NCBI GenBank assembly: GCA_922989275.2
Contig: OV277859.1
Span: forward strand, 83,634,198-83,698,197
Reading direction: 5' to 3'
Source of the DNA: Gari tellinella
Taxonomy: Eukaryota > Mollusca > Bivalvia > Cardiida > Psammobiidae
DNA: 64,000 nt
Part shown: positions 24,501 through 32,811 of the stretch, piece after piece
Layout of the letters: each line of letters opens with the position of its first letter
Numbering within the stretch: the first letter of the stretch is position 1
Made by a program: the position numbers and the translations under genes
Notes under the pieces: model-generated
Told to the model about the DNA's origin: nothing
What the model saw: the letters and a program-made list of their open reading frames with translations, nothing else
The model's database searches: none

Positions 24501-27500
24501 AATAAGAACGATAAAACTAGATCTAATCAAAATCGGATTTGGACTCAAGTAAGATCGCTCTATTAGATCGGAATCTAGAGAATCGCGATGATTAAATTAA
24601 GAAAGAAAAAACCGATCTAGATATACCCGTACAATATGTAGATCTAGTAATGAGACTTTTTACATTAAGAATTTCTGTAGCGTTGAATTCCTAAACCGAG
24701 ACGAACCAGCTAGAAAATGCTGATTTGTAAACGAGTTGGTAGATCTAAGCCAGTTCAACATTTAGGTCTAGATCAGCACAATATCGCACTGATTATCAGA
24801 TTTTTTTTTTATTGTAGATCTAGATCTATTATTATAAACATCAATCAAGGTATTATGGATGTCGCCATACTCTACTGTTAGCCATTTCGCAGCATTGTTT
24901 TCCCAGATTCTATAGCTGGGAATTGGAACGGACATTTCTCTAAGCCGATTAACGATAGCTTCTGATCGTTTCTGGATCTACACGACCTTTCAAGTTCATC
25001 ATAATCAATATGAATATACCATCTATCTATTATCTTTCTTTTTTTTTTAACTGTATGCGACCTTGAATTAAGCTTGCCGTTACCCTTACTGACGAAGTGT
25101 GAAATGTCCGTCCAAGTTACAGTGGTTGAGTGAAAGAGCCAATCAGCGTTTAGGCCTTTGTGTCGTCACAAAATGGATAAAAATCGAGGGTTCCGAATGA
25201 TAGCTTTGCCAATATGGCGGCGCCCGTTCCAATTAGCGATAGCTTACCTGTATGCAGTAAATCGATCTTTTTCGTACCTTATCGATGAGTAATAATTGCA
25301 GGACCTTCATGAATGTTGCTTTTAGGATAAAATCTAGGATCTAAGACCATATTGTCATCAGCTGTCCGTTTTCCTTTAATATATCTGTATGAGAATAGAA
25401 ATATTGAATGGATATGTATTTGTATACTGGCTTTTTACTTTGAACAGCAAGAGCTTTGTTTTAAAAATGTCTTTCTTTCTATTTTTGGGTTTTTTGGTGT
25501 GTTTTTTTAAAAAAAAAAGTGTCATTACCTAAATATATTATTATATACACCTTAAATCGACATCAATTGTGTTTGGTTCCGTAGAATAAAGGATGTGTTA
25601 CCGGCTTTCATAACAGGACGTCCCCGGGGTTCGAATCACACCTGATGAAAATAGTTATTTCTTTTAAACTATAAGTTTGCTTTGTGGAGATGCTCAATGA
25701 ATATTAAACATATTTATTGTATTTTTCCCATAGATCTGCAATTTTACTAGATTGACTAATTATTTGTTTTGAAGAATGAAAAGTTTCCACTACCAGTATA
25801 ATAGTTCCGGTTCATTCACATACAACTACTATATATGGATAAACCTGCTACTATACAGATAAACTTAGGTTTATTACTTTATTATGCTACCTGTCATTTT
25901 ATTTTGTCACTAAAGGCTGTAGTAATGGGATACAAGGAATTGTTCCAGTTCATGAATTATGATAATTACAGTGGTACACAGGCTGTCCCAATTAACCCTT
26001 AGCCCGCCAAATAAAATGTTGTCTGCTATATTTCTCGTCTGCTTCAAGTTTCAAAGTGCTTCAAAGTTGCTCAAAATTGCTTAAAATGTTGTCTGAGTGT
26101 CAAACAGCTTGGATCCGGATGAGACGCCGAGTTACTCGGCGTCTCATCCGGATCCAAGCTGTTTGCATATGGAGCTATAGTCGTGAGTGGCAGGCTAAGG
26201 GTTAATAGGATTTTTAGTACTACTAGTTCATGTCTTTGTTTAATTATCAAACACTAACATTGGCCTAATTTCTAGACAAACTTTTAACCTTTATCATGCT
26301 GAGAACGACTTAACCCAATACCCCAGTTTTAAAGAAATATGATCACTTAAAGCAGGTTTAAAGTAAAGCAGCCTGCCAATTTCAAGGACAAAGGTCACAG
26401 AGACCTGAAATGTGTGTCTTGTGCATCTACTACTCCTGAGTAACATTTATGCCATGTATAAAGAGAATCAGGTTGAAATTGAAGGAGGAGTTCAAAGTAC
26501 AAGATTTTGCCTGCCAATTTCAAGACCAATTTCAAGGACAGAGGTCATGGTAAAGGTCATAGAGACCAGGGTTTTCCCTTGCATTTTGTAATTGAGAGTC
26601 CTAAGGACCCTCAAACCTTTCACTTTAAGAGTCCCTCAGCATATTTGGGGGTCCCAAATTAATTTGATGTGTATAAAAGGCCTTCCAATGTTGACAAATA
26701 CATTGTTTGACCTTTGTAAACAGTGCAGATTCATGATCTGATGACATTAGCATACCCCAAATCAGCACTCAGGATTTACATATCTGATGATTTGGGGGTT
26801 TGAAGTAAAATGTGGTCAAAGATTTGAGGGTCTTGGGGACTCCAGGGGTTGGACAAATAGGGGTCCCAGGTGACAGAATTGAGTCCAAGATGCAGGAAAC
26901 CTGCGTCCGGGAAAACCCTGGAGACCTGAAATTTGTGTCTTGCACATCTACTTCACCTGAGTAACATTTATGCCAAGTATCAAATGAATCAGGTTGAAAC
27001 TGAAGGAGGAGTTGAAAGTACAAGATTTTTGCAGACAGACCGCCCGCCAGGCTGATTCCAGTATACCCCGCCCCCCCCCACCCTCCCCCTCAATCTCTGT
27101 TTGTGGGGGTATAACAATTGGTATAGACCTATAACAGTTACGCATATAATTTTGACATTAGTATATTAACAATCGTCTTTGATTTGCAACTCTATAACTT
27201 ATTGTATTGATGTATTGTGGGCTGGTGGCCTTTATTTACAATAAAATATCTTGTTACTTGTATCTGGTTAAATTTCAGATTGTCAAGGTCATCATTCTCA
27301 GTAAGTTTTATGAATTTATAATTATGGAATGAATTTAAAATATGGCTCCTACAGAGTTTAGAAGCTTTTTCTATGTTTTGACCCTCTGACCTATTTATTT
27401 ACCCTACGTACGCCATATTCACCCATTGCCTAACTTTTGTCAAGATGATCATTCAAAGCATGTTTCAAGAAGATTGGTATAAAAATATGGCCTTTTCTAT

Positions 27501-30500
27501 AATTTGACCTACTGACCTACTTTATAACCCCACATGACCTACATACATGCATGATCTAACTTTTTTTTTATCTCATGAAGATACAGCCAAAACTACAACT
27601 TCTAAAAGGTCACATAATCTTAACCTTTTATCAAATTTTATAGAACAGCGAAAATGACAACACCTTCTGGCGGCCATGTATTTTGACAGATGTTTATCAA
27701 TGGAGATGGTGAAAACCATATTCATATTGGACCAGTGATTTTGGAGAATAAGATTTTTTTCTAGATTTTGTACATGGTTGCTATGGCAACCAGAATATTT
27801 ACCCACCCACATAATTACATTTCACAACTTTTTGTTCCCCCAACCTACTGATGTTTTTGATGAAGTTTGTTGGTATTTAGGTCAAAGGTCAATGGCTACA
27901 GAAGAGATGTCATTTGAAAATGTGGCCGGACAACGGATGCCAACATCAGACACCTGAGAAAGGACAAAGAGTGGTCACAATAGCTCATCAGGGGCCTTTG
28001 GCTCAGGTCAGTTCAAAACTGTAGGAGGAGTTAGCGGGACTGTGCATGTCCCTTGTATACAAAAACTGATTAAGTTCAACAAGTTTGCAACCAGAGCTTC
28101 AGATAAGGGGAGTATTTCAAAAACTAAAATCTTTATTTCTGAATTAAACCCTATGGTGTCACTACTCATTAGAATCATCTCTTTGAGATGATTCTAATGA
28201 GTAGTTACACCATAGATTACGGTACTGAAATGAGTGAGAAAATGTTGGATTGTTCAGTTTACTCCCTCTTATCTGGAGCCCTGATGCAACTCTTAGATGA
28301 ATTAAAGCAGATCAAAATCCTGATCATTAAGCACACCTGTGGTATACACTCAGTACAAAAAGAAACGCACATTGTGCTCAGGCGCAGATTAAGATACTTT
28401 TTTAAGATACTAAGACCATATCTCAAGATCAATTTAATTCTGCCACAAGTTTAGAAAAAACATATACTTAAAATTACTGTGCTGTATTTTAACCCTTTCA
28501 CTATTAATGACGTCAAAATGCGCGTTTTCAAACAGTTTGGATCCTGATCAGACGCCGCGTAACGCGGCGTCTGATCAGGATCCAAACTGTTTGACACTCG
28601 TATAGATATACTTTAAGTCATACTACTTTGAATCTTACTTTGAAACGATCTTGCAAACAACAAAATTGAAGCAGACGACAATGAAACGGTGGTTGGATAA
28701 AAAATTCACGATTAATTTGGAAGCGAAAGAGTTAACTAGTGCCTGTTGAAAACACCGCACCGATTTGTACAGGTTGTGATGATACCAATTCAATGATAAA
28801 CCTCCCATTTTCAACATTGATAGCCCAAGACGGAACTACTGACTGTAATGAAAAGATTATTTCACAAATACGTTCCTTCTACATACAGATAATATTGTAT
28901 AAAAGTGTGCGTTTCTTTTTGCACTGAGTATATGTATAAACAGTCTGCAAACTTAAAGCTGTAGGAGCAGTTAGCTAGACTAAGTCTGTATCGTATACAG
29001 ACGGATGAACAAACAGACAAATCGACAGACCCCACCTCCCAGGGGCATAAAAAATGTTGTTGGGCATATTTTCTTTATTTCCTCTTATCTGCAGCTTTGA
29101 TATGAGCATTACAAAAGGTGCAAAAACTTAAAAGTGCAATATATATAGGGCTCAAGATAAGACTTAAAGAGTGCATAAGCCTCATATTTTCAACAATTTC
29201 TCCTACATGCCTCTATCAAACCCTTATAATCTGAAGCTCTGTTAAGTTGTATAAAGACTATCGATCGACAGTCACCCATAGGCCTAATGGTTTCACCCAA
29301 TGAGGCACTGAACACATCAATACCTAAAATTAAAACTTCAACAAAAATCTTATGAACTATACCAATGTCGAATTAAATCTAGTACCTTTTTTAGCAGGGG
29401 CATTGTGTCGCACCGACACATTTCTAGTTCATCTAATCTTCACCAAACTTTCTGAAAACAATCGTTGTACAGTGATTGCCCTAAGCCAAACAAAAGGGCA
29501 GCCCGCCCTGCCTCCTTTGATCCAAATCCTGACCTTTCATCAGTGCCACCATGCTATCAAACAAAATGCCATTGAAGAGTAGGCTTTAGGCAGATTTCTG
29601 CCTAAGTTGTAGGAAAAATATTTCTATTCAATGCCTTAAAAATCAAACAATATTTACCAAATGCTTCTGATATATTGAGCTCTCTTTGAAGTCTGATATT
29701 TTCTGGCACTGTTTGAGAAACCATGTCTTCCATTGTCTGAAAATATAAAAGTGCAGTGGTTTTGTTTCATGTGTTAACCCTTTCCCCTATTATGAGAAGC
29801 GGCCTTTTAGCCCATTCAGTTTATTCCTCCACTTAAAAAAAATTAGTTCCGATTTACACAGTTATGGATCATGAGGAATATTTTCTTAATTCTAGCATTC
29901 TGCTTTACTTTAACAAAAGCCCCATGGGCATGTTTCGCTCACCTGAGAATAGCTGACAAAATGGAGATAATGATTTATGTCCAGGACGGGTAATTTTTTA
30001 CCCAAACGGCATAATTTGAACAATGGTAAATGATGCTATGTGCCAAATATCTAAGATCAGGGTACTAGGGTTTTAGACAAAAATATTTTTTTAAGTTTCC
30101 ATTGAAAAAATCTATTTTTAGCTCCTGTGACCTACATATGCAACTGACTGGAACCATTTGAACAAAATAGGTAAAGGACATCTAGAAGTGTCACCATGTC
30201 AAATATCAAAGCTCTGGCCATAATAGTTTTAGAGAAGACGTTTGAAAATTTCACTATATACCTCTATGTAAAACTGTGACACCCGGGGCGAGCCATTTTT
30301 TACCCCAGGGGCATAATTTGAAGAAACTTGATAGAGAAGACCTATAGATGATGCTATGTGCCAAATATCTAAGATCTGGCCCTTGTAGTTTTTGTCGATG
30401 AGATTTTTTAAAGTTTTTATAGAAAAAATCTATTTTTAGCTCCTGTGACCATGATATGCCTAGATATGCAACAGACCGACACCATTTGAATAAAATACGT

Positions 30501-32121
30501 AAAGGATATTTAGAAGTGTCACTATACCGAATATCAAAGCTCTGGCCATATTAGTGTCAGAGTTGAAGACGTTTGAAATTTTCAATCACTATATAACTGC
30601 ACGTAAAATTGTGACCCCCGGGGCGGGCCAATTTTGACCCTAGGGGCATAATTTGAATAAACTTAATAGAGGCTCTATAGGTGATGCTATGTGCCAAATA
30701 TCTTAGCTCTGGCCCTTGTAGTTTCAGACAAGAATATTTTTAAGTTTTCATTGAAAATATTTTTTTTATCTCCTGTGACCTAGATATGCAACCGACCAGA
30801 ACCATTTGAACACTATTTGTAAAGGACATCTAGAAGTGTCACCATGCCAAATATCAAAGCTCTGACCATATTAGTTTCAGAGAAGACGTTTGAAAATTTC
30901 ACTATATAACTCTTTGTAAAACTGTAATCCCCCAGGGACGGGGCCATTTTTTACTCCATGGGCATAATTTTAAGATTTCCTTATTTTTCACTTTGGCTGC
31001 CATGGCAACCAGAGTTCTAAATTGTTTTTTATCCTTTGAGCAGTTTGAAAGAGCTTGCTTGACCCAAGGAACATTCCTGTAAAGTTTGGTTGAAATCTGT
31101 CAAGCTGTATAGGAGATATCATTTAAAGCAAATATTAACGAAGACACACAAGGCACGACGATGGACACAGGGCCAATCCCAATAGGTCACCTTCAGCCTT
31201 TGGCTCAGGTGAGCTAAAAATGGGATTCCATTATGATTAAAAGCCTGAGGAAACGTCTTTAGAATGGACACCATTATACATAAAAGCTGGAATTAAATTC
31301 CCGAAACAGATTAATACTGTTCACAACGTCCCTTAGTGGGAAATATCAATTTTGTCATGGACAGAAACGGAGATTCAGTGTTCCCTCCCTACAACAGCTC
31401 TACAAACAACAACTCCCTCCTTACAACGACCATTGTCGCAGTTCCCTTAAAAGGACAATTATGTCCAACACTTTTACGGCTGCAATGTCGTCTGCCTTAA
31501 ATAGTCGTCTGCTGCTTTGCTCAAAGTTACTTTTTTGACATTTTGACAGTAAAATACGTAACCACGAGTGACAAACAGCTTCACTAGTGCTCTAGAGAGG
31601 CCCTGCACTTATAATGGGAAGAAGAAGAAGAAGACTACAGAACTGAGTAAACAACAACTGAAAAGTTTGAGTGTGTATACATACATGTACATGTTGTACA
31701 CAGTATATACATGTACTAGTGTACATTTCTGTCACTGAGTTGGACAGTGATTCCATGATGTAAATGGCCTTGGGTCAGCCGGACTGATAGCCTGCGAAGT
31801 TGCGTAAACAACAGTCAACAATCACTTTTGAGACACTTTAAACTTCAGGAATGACAAATTTTAACAAATAGTCAAATCTCGCACACACTGATATCTTACC
31901 TTACACCCAATAAATTCGAGCATTGATTGCGTCTCGTCCAAATTTGGACCGATATGACGATCGGCAAACACATGATGGCTGGGGAAAAGAGTGTCAATCG
32001 CAGAAGACTTGTGTCTCCTGTTTCCAAAAGCAGCTCCTAGGCCATGTTGGTGCGTGTTGTTCGTTTGGTAAATTTTCAACAACCGTGTCGAGCCGCGGGC
32101 GACGGCAGATGCCCTCTGCAT
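9417..32121 (-). CDS. GLDC: Glycine dehydrogenase (decarboxylating), mitochondrial P-protein, exons 1-4 of a longer gene
   Basis: GLDC is the PLP enzyme of the mitochondrial glycine cleavage system; it decarboxylates glycine and passes the aminomethyl group to lipoyl H-protein. Four minus-strand coding exons (31900-32121, 29658-29736, 14407-14542, 9417-9581) give 200 codons plus 2 bases. Junction phases are compatible: 0, 1, then codons split as TG|G and AG|. The first about 40 residues are basic and poor in acidic residues, as in a mitochondrial targeting peptide. Then come [64 protein letters not shown] and [15 protein letters not shown], all hallmarks of the P-protein N-terminal half. The PLP lysine and later exons lie beyond the left edge; I found none in 1-9400. 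Introns are 2.2, 15.1 and 4.8 kb, all packed with transposons. The divergent neighbour is the glutaredoxin/DEP/DUF547 gene. Confidence 0.93.
9590..10130. repeat. Degenerate tandem unit pair
   Basis: Two related units contain AAAATCCAAAGAGATTTGAAGCCTCTAGA (9746 and 9894) followed by TTTGACCT-type words, and end in GACAGACGGACGGACGTCC. No coding signal. Confidence 0.5.
10130..12060. repeat. 153-bp tandem array with flanks (GLDC intron 3)
   Basis: About ten units begin with GGGCAATAACTCTGAAATGA. The last units start at 11515, 11668 and 11821, a period of exactly 153. Earlier units are more diverged, and later ones nearly identical. The left flank (10135-10480) recurs inverted at 38875-39215. 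The right flank has GACGCA repeats and ends in a hairpin TAGCTCGACTTTT / AAAAAGTCGAGCTA. Because 153 is a multiple of three, the minus strand has a 276-codon open frame that is only a repeat artefact. The layout (flank, unit array, terminal hairpin) resembles bivalve pearl or Helentron-type elements. Confidence 0.8.
12477..12535. repeat. GGATCCTGATGAGACACC hairpin
   Basis: A near-perfect inverted repeat, AGTTTGGATCCTGATGAGAC and its complement, of the same class as the hairpin inside the TTAA elements at 21064 and 25992. Confidence 0.55.
12618..12813. mobile_element. CAGGGCTCC miniature element with near-perfect 6-bp duplication
   Basis: The ends are CAGGGCTCCAGATAAGG and CTTATCTGGAGCCCTG. 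The flanks are CCCTGC (left) and CCCTAC (right), five of six matching. Central hairpin as in the other copies. Confidence 0.8.
12967..13161. mobile_element. pogo/Tigger-like miniature element (CAGTCAAAC), TA flanks
   Basis: It opens CAGTCAAACTTCAATATC and closes GATATTGAAGTTCAACTG, with TA outside each end. Centre ACCACGTTTTAAC. The 88-codon ORF across it is not a gene. Confidence 0.75.
13397..13623. repeat. TTAACCC-family element with shortened hairpin
   Basis: Left end CTAAACCCATACCCCCATAG, right end GGATCAAGGGTTAA. The central hairpin has lost most of its left arm. A variant hairpin (GCAGGATGAAAGTAAAGCAG) follows at 13621-13690. Confidence 0.6.
13740..14080 (+). mobile_element. 3' end of a LINE retrotransposon (CR1/jockey-like tail)
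   Basis: The segment ends ACACCCTCGTTAAATAAAG followed by an ATTC repeat (about 14062-14080), the usual 3' end of CR1-like elements in invertebrates. The open frame upstream is short and carries no recognisable reverse-transcriptase motif, so this is a 5'-truncated remnant. Confidence 0.6.
14160..14369. mobile_element. Degenerate CAGGGCTCC element
   Basis: The left end is rearranged (CTCTTATAAGCTGGAGG); the right end ATTATCTGGAGCCCTG and the hairpin TTAGAATCGTCTCGTAGAGA are clear. Confidence 0.6.
14407..14542 (-). CDS. GLDC: GLDC exon 3
   Basis: Acceptor TTTCAG|AT at 14542 and donor GGCTG|GTGAGT at 14407. It encodes [34 protein letters not shown] and [10 protein letters not shown]. The first two bases complete an Asp codon with exon 2; the last two begin the Trp finished by exon 4. 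Confidence 0.94.
14627..14821. mobile_element. pogo/Tigger-like miniature element abutting the RTE copy
   Basis: It opens CAGTCCAAACTCGATAATTC after TA and closes AGTATCAATGTTGGACTG. The right TA is missing: the element runs straight into the retrotransposon, which suggests the RTE copy landed at or next to this end. Confidence 0.65.
14822..17072 (+). mobile_element. RTE-like non-LTR retrotransposon, 5'-truncated and frameshifted
   Basis: The reverse-transcriptase polyprotein can be followed through four frame segments: about 14822-15275, 15277-16145, 16141-16445 and 16445-17002. Seen in order: the linker before the RT domain; RT motifs [44 protein letters not shown] (first catalytic Asp), [13 protein letters not shown] and LYADDLVI (YADD catalytic pair); a Cys/His finger CAVC...FCNGC...WVHKKC...CSHC; and the C-terminal [11 protein letters not shown] and [11 protein letters not shown]. 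The ORF stops at 17002. A GATGATGATAATGATG-type tail ends near 17072, as in RTE elements. The upstream endonuclease is absent. With at least three frameshifts this copy is dead. It lies antisense in GLDC intron 2. Confidence 0.9.
16204..16350 (+). pseudogene. PHD-like zinc finger inside the retrotransposon polyprotein
   Basis: The segment between RT and the C-terminal domain reads C-x2-C, C-x2-C, H-x2-C, C-x2-C (CAVC, CNGC, HKKC, CSHC), with W before the histidine. This order of ligands is that of a PHD/RING-type finger. It probably helped bind nucleic acid or target DNA; that role is inference. Confidence 0.6.
17073..17656. other. Gene-free stretch with repeat fragments
   Basis: 17095-17195 is a right half of a TTAACCC element. 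17355-17420 has a CAGACC/GATCAGG hairpin of the class at 1-196. Nothing else recognised. Confidence 0.5.
17657..17864. mobile_element. CAGTAAAACC (pogo/Tigger-like) element, TA flanks
   Basis: It opens CAGTAAAACCTCATAATTAC and closes AAGAGAGGTTTTACTG, with TA outside both ends. The interior is a long palindrome with arms CTTAAAGCAAAGTCACAG and CTGTCACCTTGCTTTAAG meeting at AAAGCTCCTTCAAGAGCTTT. Confidence 0.8.
18124..19252. mobile_element. hAT-like element, 8-bp duplication GTTTTAGG
   Basis: The ends are TAGAGATGTCAACGAATAC and GTATTCGTTGACATCCCTA. GTTTTAGG flanks both sides perfectly (18116-18123, 19253-19260). Sub-terminal ATTCGAATATTCGG repeats are typical of hAT ends. The interior of about 1 kb has no long ORF, so it is non-autonomous. 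It interrupts an older repeat that continues as GGGCATATATTTCCC. Confidence 0.85.
19822..21415. mobile_element. hAT5-like element with inverted arms, 5-bp duplication TATAC
   Basis: The ends are CAGGGGCGTGTCTGG and CCAGACACGCCCCTG with TATAC flush outside both. Near the right end an inner inverted pair (GGTATTTAGAATATAAAAA and its complement) brackets the TTAA element 21064-21277. No transposase ORF seen. A diverged relative lies at 39290-39620. Confidence 0.75.
21064..21277. repeat. TTAA element with GATGAGACGCCGAG hairpin, copy 1
   Basis: TTAACCCTTAGCCCGCCAAA to GGCAGGCTAAGGGTTAA, 214 bp, TTAA at both ends. The centre is a long hairpin, GGATCCGGATGAGACGCCGA and its complement. Almost identical in length and sequence to 25992-26205. 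Confidence 0.85.
22198..22520 (+). pseudogene. Broken ORF, possibly related to P2X7 C-terminal-like domain proteins
   Basis: A 66-codon frame ends in TGA at 22396. After that stop and one more, the same frame continues with [19 protein letters not shown], and an overlapping frame reads [14 protein letters not shown]. Together these resemble the Cys-rich segment and following helix of the P2X7 intracellular-domain-like proteins common in invertebrate genomes. The later conserved Tyr/Trp/Arg block is not visible. I give this as a weak identification of a decayed passenger or captured gene. Confidence 0.3.
22756..22795. repeat. 40-bp perfect palindrome
   Basis: CAGAGACAGTGTATAGCCAT followed by its exact reverse complement. 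Confidence 0.8.
25380..25990. other. Gene-free stretch
   Basis: Only AT-rich sequence. 25570-25650 contains a B-box-like GGTTCGAATC, but no tRNA fold could be built around it. Confidence 0.5.
25992..26205. repeat. TTAA element with GATGAGACGCCGAG hairpin, copy 2
   Basis: A 214-bp twin of 21064-21277 in direct orientation, differing at only a few positions. TTAA at both ends; flanked by ordinary intron sequence. Confidence 0.85.
26376..27060. repeat. Two tandem units, the second split by an insertion
   Basis: The unit contains CAGAGACCTGAAA, GAGTAACATTTATGCC, AATCAGGTTGAAA and GAAGGAGGAGTT. The second unit is interrupted by the element at 26567-26920, so the first unit serves as the empty-site control. 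Confidence 0.75.
26567..26920. mobile_element. hAT5-like element, 5-bp duplication GAGAC
   Basis: The ends are CAGGGTTTTCCC and GGGAAAACCCTG with GAGAC flush on both sides (26562-26566, 26921-26925). The undisrupted neighbouring unit reads CAGAGACCTGAAA across the site. Interior GAGTCCTAAGGACCCTC-like words; no ORF. Confidence 0.85.
27240..28015. repeat. Degenerate array fragment ending in GGCTCAGGT
   Basis: Contains TGACCTACTGACCT-type words and ends GGCCTTTGGCTCAGGTCAG, the same boundary as at 8940 and 31210. No coding signal. Confidence 0.5.
28092..28283. mobile_element. CAGGGCTCC miniature element
   Basis: The ends are CAGAGCTTCAGATAAGG and CTTATCTGGAGCCCTG. TGCAAC occurs on both sides, offset by one base on the right. 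Hairpin ATTAGAATCATCTC / GAGATGATTCTAAT. Confidence 0.7.
28347..28930. mobile_element. Tc1/mariner-like miniature element split by a TTAA element
   Basis: The inverted ends are CACTCAGTACAAAAAGAAAC and GTTTCTTTTTGCACTGAGTA, next to TA. Inside lies the 247-bp TTAA element 28489-28735 (TTAACCCTTTCACTATTAAT to AGCGAAAGAGTTAA) with a perfect hairpin around CCGCGTAACGCGG. Another copy of the same end occurs at 41496-41525. Confidence 0.7.
28489..28735. repeat. TTAA element with GATCAGACGCCGCG hairpin
   Basis: TTAA at both ends. The centre is CAAACAGTTTGGATCCTGAT with its exact complement around ACGCGGCG. Nested in a Tc1-like element. Confidence 0.8.
29658..29736 (-). CDS. GLDC: GLDC exon 2
   Basis: Acceptor ATTTTCAG|ACAATGG at 29736 and donor GCATTTG|GTAAAT at 29658. 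It encodes [16 protein letters not shown] and [10 protein letters not shown] plus one base, matching the TVP.NIR block of the P-protein family. Confidence 0.92.
29772..29915. repeat. Partial TTAACCC-family element
   Basis: Starts GTTAACCCTTTCCCC, keeps the TTTATTCCTCCACTT half and breaks off inside the hairpin arm (CATTCTGCTTTACTTTA). It lies close to exon 2. Confidence 0.6.
29915..31218. repeat. Tandem array, about 300-330 bp period (GLDC intron 1)
   Basis: Units share GGGCATAATTTGAA (30009, 30310, 30645, 30960), GATGCTATGTGCCAAATATC, AGCTCCTGTGACC and GAAGTGTCACCATG. The array opens near CGCTCACCTGAG and closes with GGCTCAGGTGAGCTAAAA, an inverted pair that marks its bounds. Confidence 0.75.
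31376..31600. repeat. Left part of a CAGTGTTCCCTCCC element
   Basis: Begins CAGTGTTCCCTCCCTACAAC and follows the complete copy at 61348-61697 as far as GTGACAAACAGCTT, then breaks off. A short GAA repeat follows at 31617. Confidence 0.65.
31900..32121 (-). CDS. GLDC: GLDC exon 1 with start codon and mitochondrial targeting sequence
   Basis: ATG at 32121; 74 codons end GGGTGTAAG|GTAAGA. Residues 1-40 hold many Arg/Lys/Ser and no acidic residue ([20 protein letters not shown] opens it), fitting mitochondrial import. Residues 47 onward ([24 protein letters not shown]) are the conserved start of the mature P-protein. No further upstream in-frame Met is needed by the family. Confidence 0.92.
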
Positions 32122-32129
32122 CTTCGTGA

Positions 32130-32640
32130 ATTATTATTTCCTGTTTTGAATAACCTTACTCTTGTTTTTTATTCCAAACACTCCTGTCCTTTAAAGAGAG
32201 TCTAAATACTCTTCCAACAGAGTTTTTCGGAGATCACATCTGCTAGGTCAGGGTCATCAGAAATTTGAACCAATCACACTTCTCGAATCAACAGAAACAT
32301 TGGAGGTGTGTCAGTGACCCATATTTGGATAATATGCATATTCATGAAGTACAGGGTGGGACGAAATATACTTTACAGACTTGATAAGATATTCCGATCT
32401 GTTCCCGATATGTAGTTACATAACCACATTTACGATTTACAATGAGCTAATTAACAGCTCTTTTACAATTACATGTATGAAGTTATTAGTTTAGATAACA
32501 GATAGGCCATTGAAAGTACCATACCCAAAACGAGTCGGAAATGACATTTTACTCTTTTCCTTTCGGATCTTATTAGAGATGTTTACTTCAAAGTACAACC
32601 ACGTGTTTTGTATTGTAACCTCTCACATTTGAACAATATA
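32130..32640. other. GLDC upstream region
   Basis: Presumed 5' UTR and promoter side of GLDC. I see no clear TATA box or CpG island, and no further exon. Confidence 0.4.
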
Positions 32641-32811
32641 CACTTGTTTCATAGGTACTTAGGGAACAGTCAAATCATTGTCCCTCGGTAGCAGGGAAGA
32701 CCTTGAGAACTGTTGCCCGAGGCCAACGGCCGAGGGCAACAGTTCTCAAGGTCTTCCCTGCTACCGAGGGACAATGATTTGACTGTTCCCTAAGTAAATA
32801 TGAAACAAGTG
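32641..32811. repeat. 171-bp near-perfect palindrome upstream of GLDC
   Basis: From CACTTGTTTCATA to TATGAAACAAGTG. The inner arms from ACTTAGGGAACAGTCAAATC to GTTGCCC are exact inverted copies, with only a few mismatches near the centre (GAGGCCAACGGCCGAG). The centre lies about 600 bp upstream of the GLDC start codon. Confidence 0.85.

Larger units (their letters stand above)
21897..25379. mobile_element. 3.5-kb TTAA-flanked element with about 30-bp inverted ends (Kolobok/piggyBac type)
   Basis: The left end reads TTAAAGGGAAATGGACAGCT and the inverted right end AGCTGTCCGTTTTCCTTTAA; the match continues inward (GGTGATAAATAT against ATATTGTCATC). TTAA at both outer edges suggests a TTAA-targeting superfamily; AGGG after it is more Kolobok-like. 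It sits in GLDC intron 2. The interior contains the ORF at 22198-22398, a 40-bp perfect palindrome at 22756-22795, and otherwise AT-rich sequence. Confidence 0.6.

Noticed and set aside
25570..25650. tRNA-like sequence with GGTTCGAATC and a CAT triplet
   Set aside because: The T stem does not pair, the anticodon loop cannot be made seven bases long, and no acceptor stem is found. At most it is a decayed SINE promoter.
31923..32129. Plus-strand ORF over GLDC exon 1
   Set aside because: Antisense shadow of a conserved coding exon.
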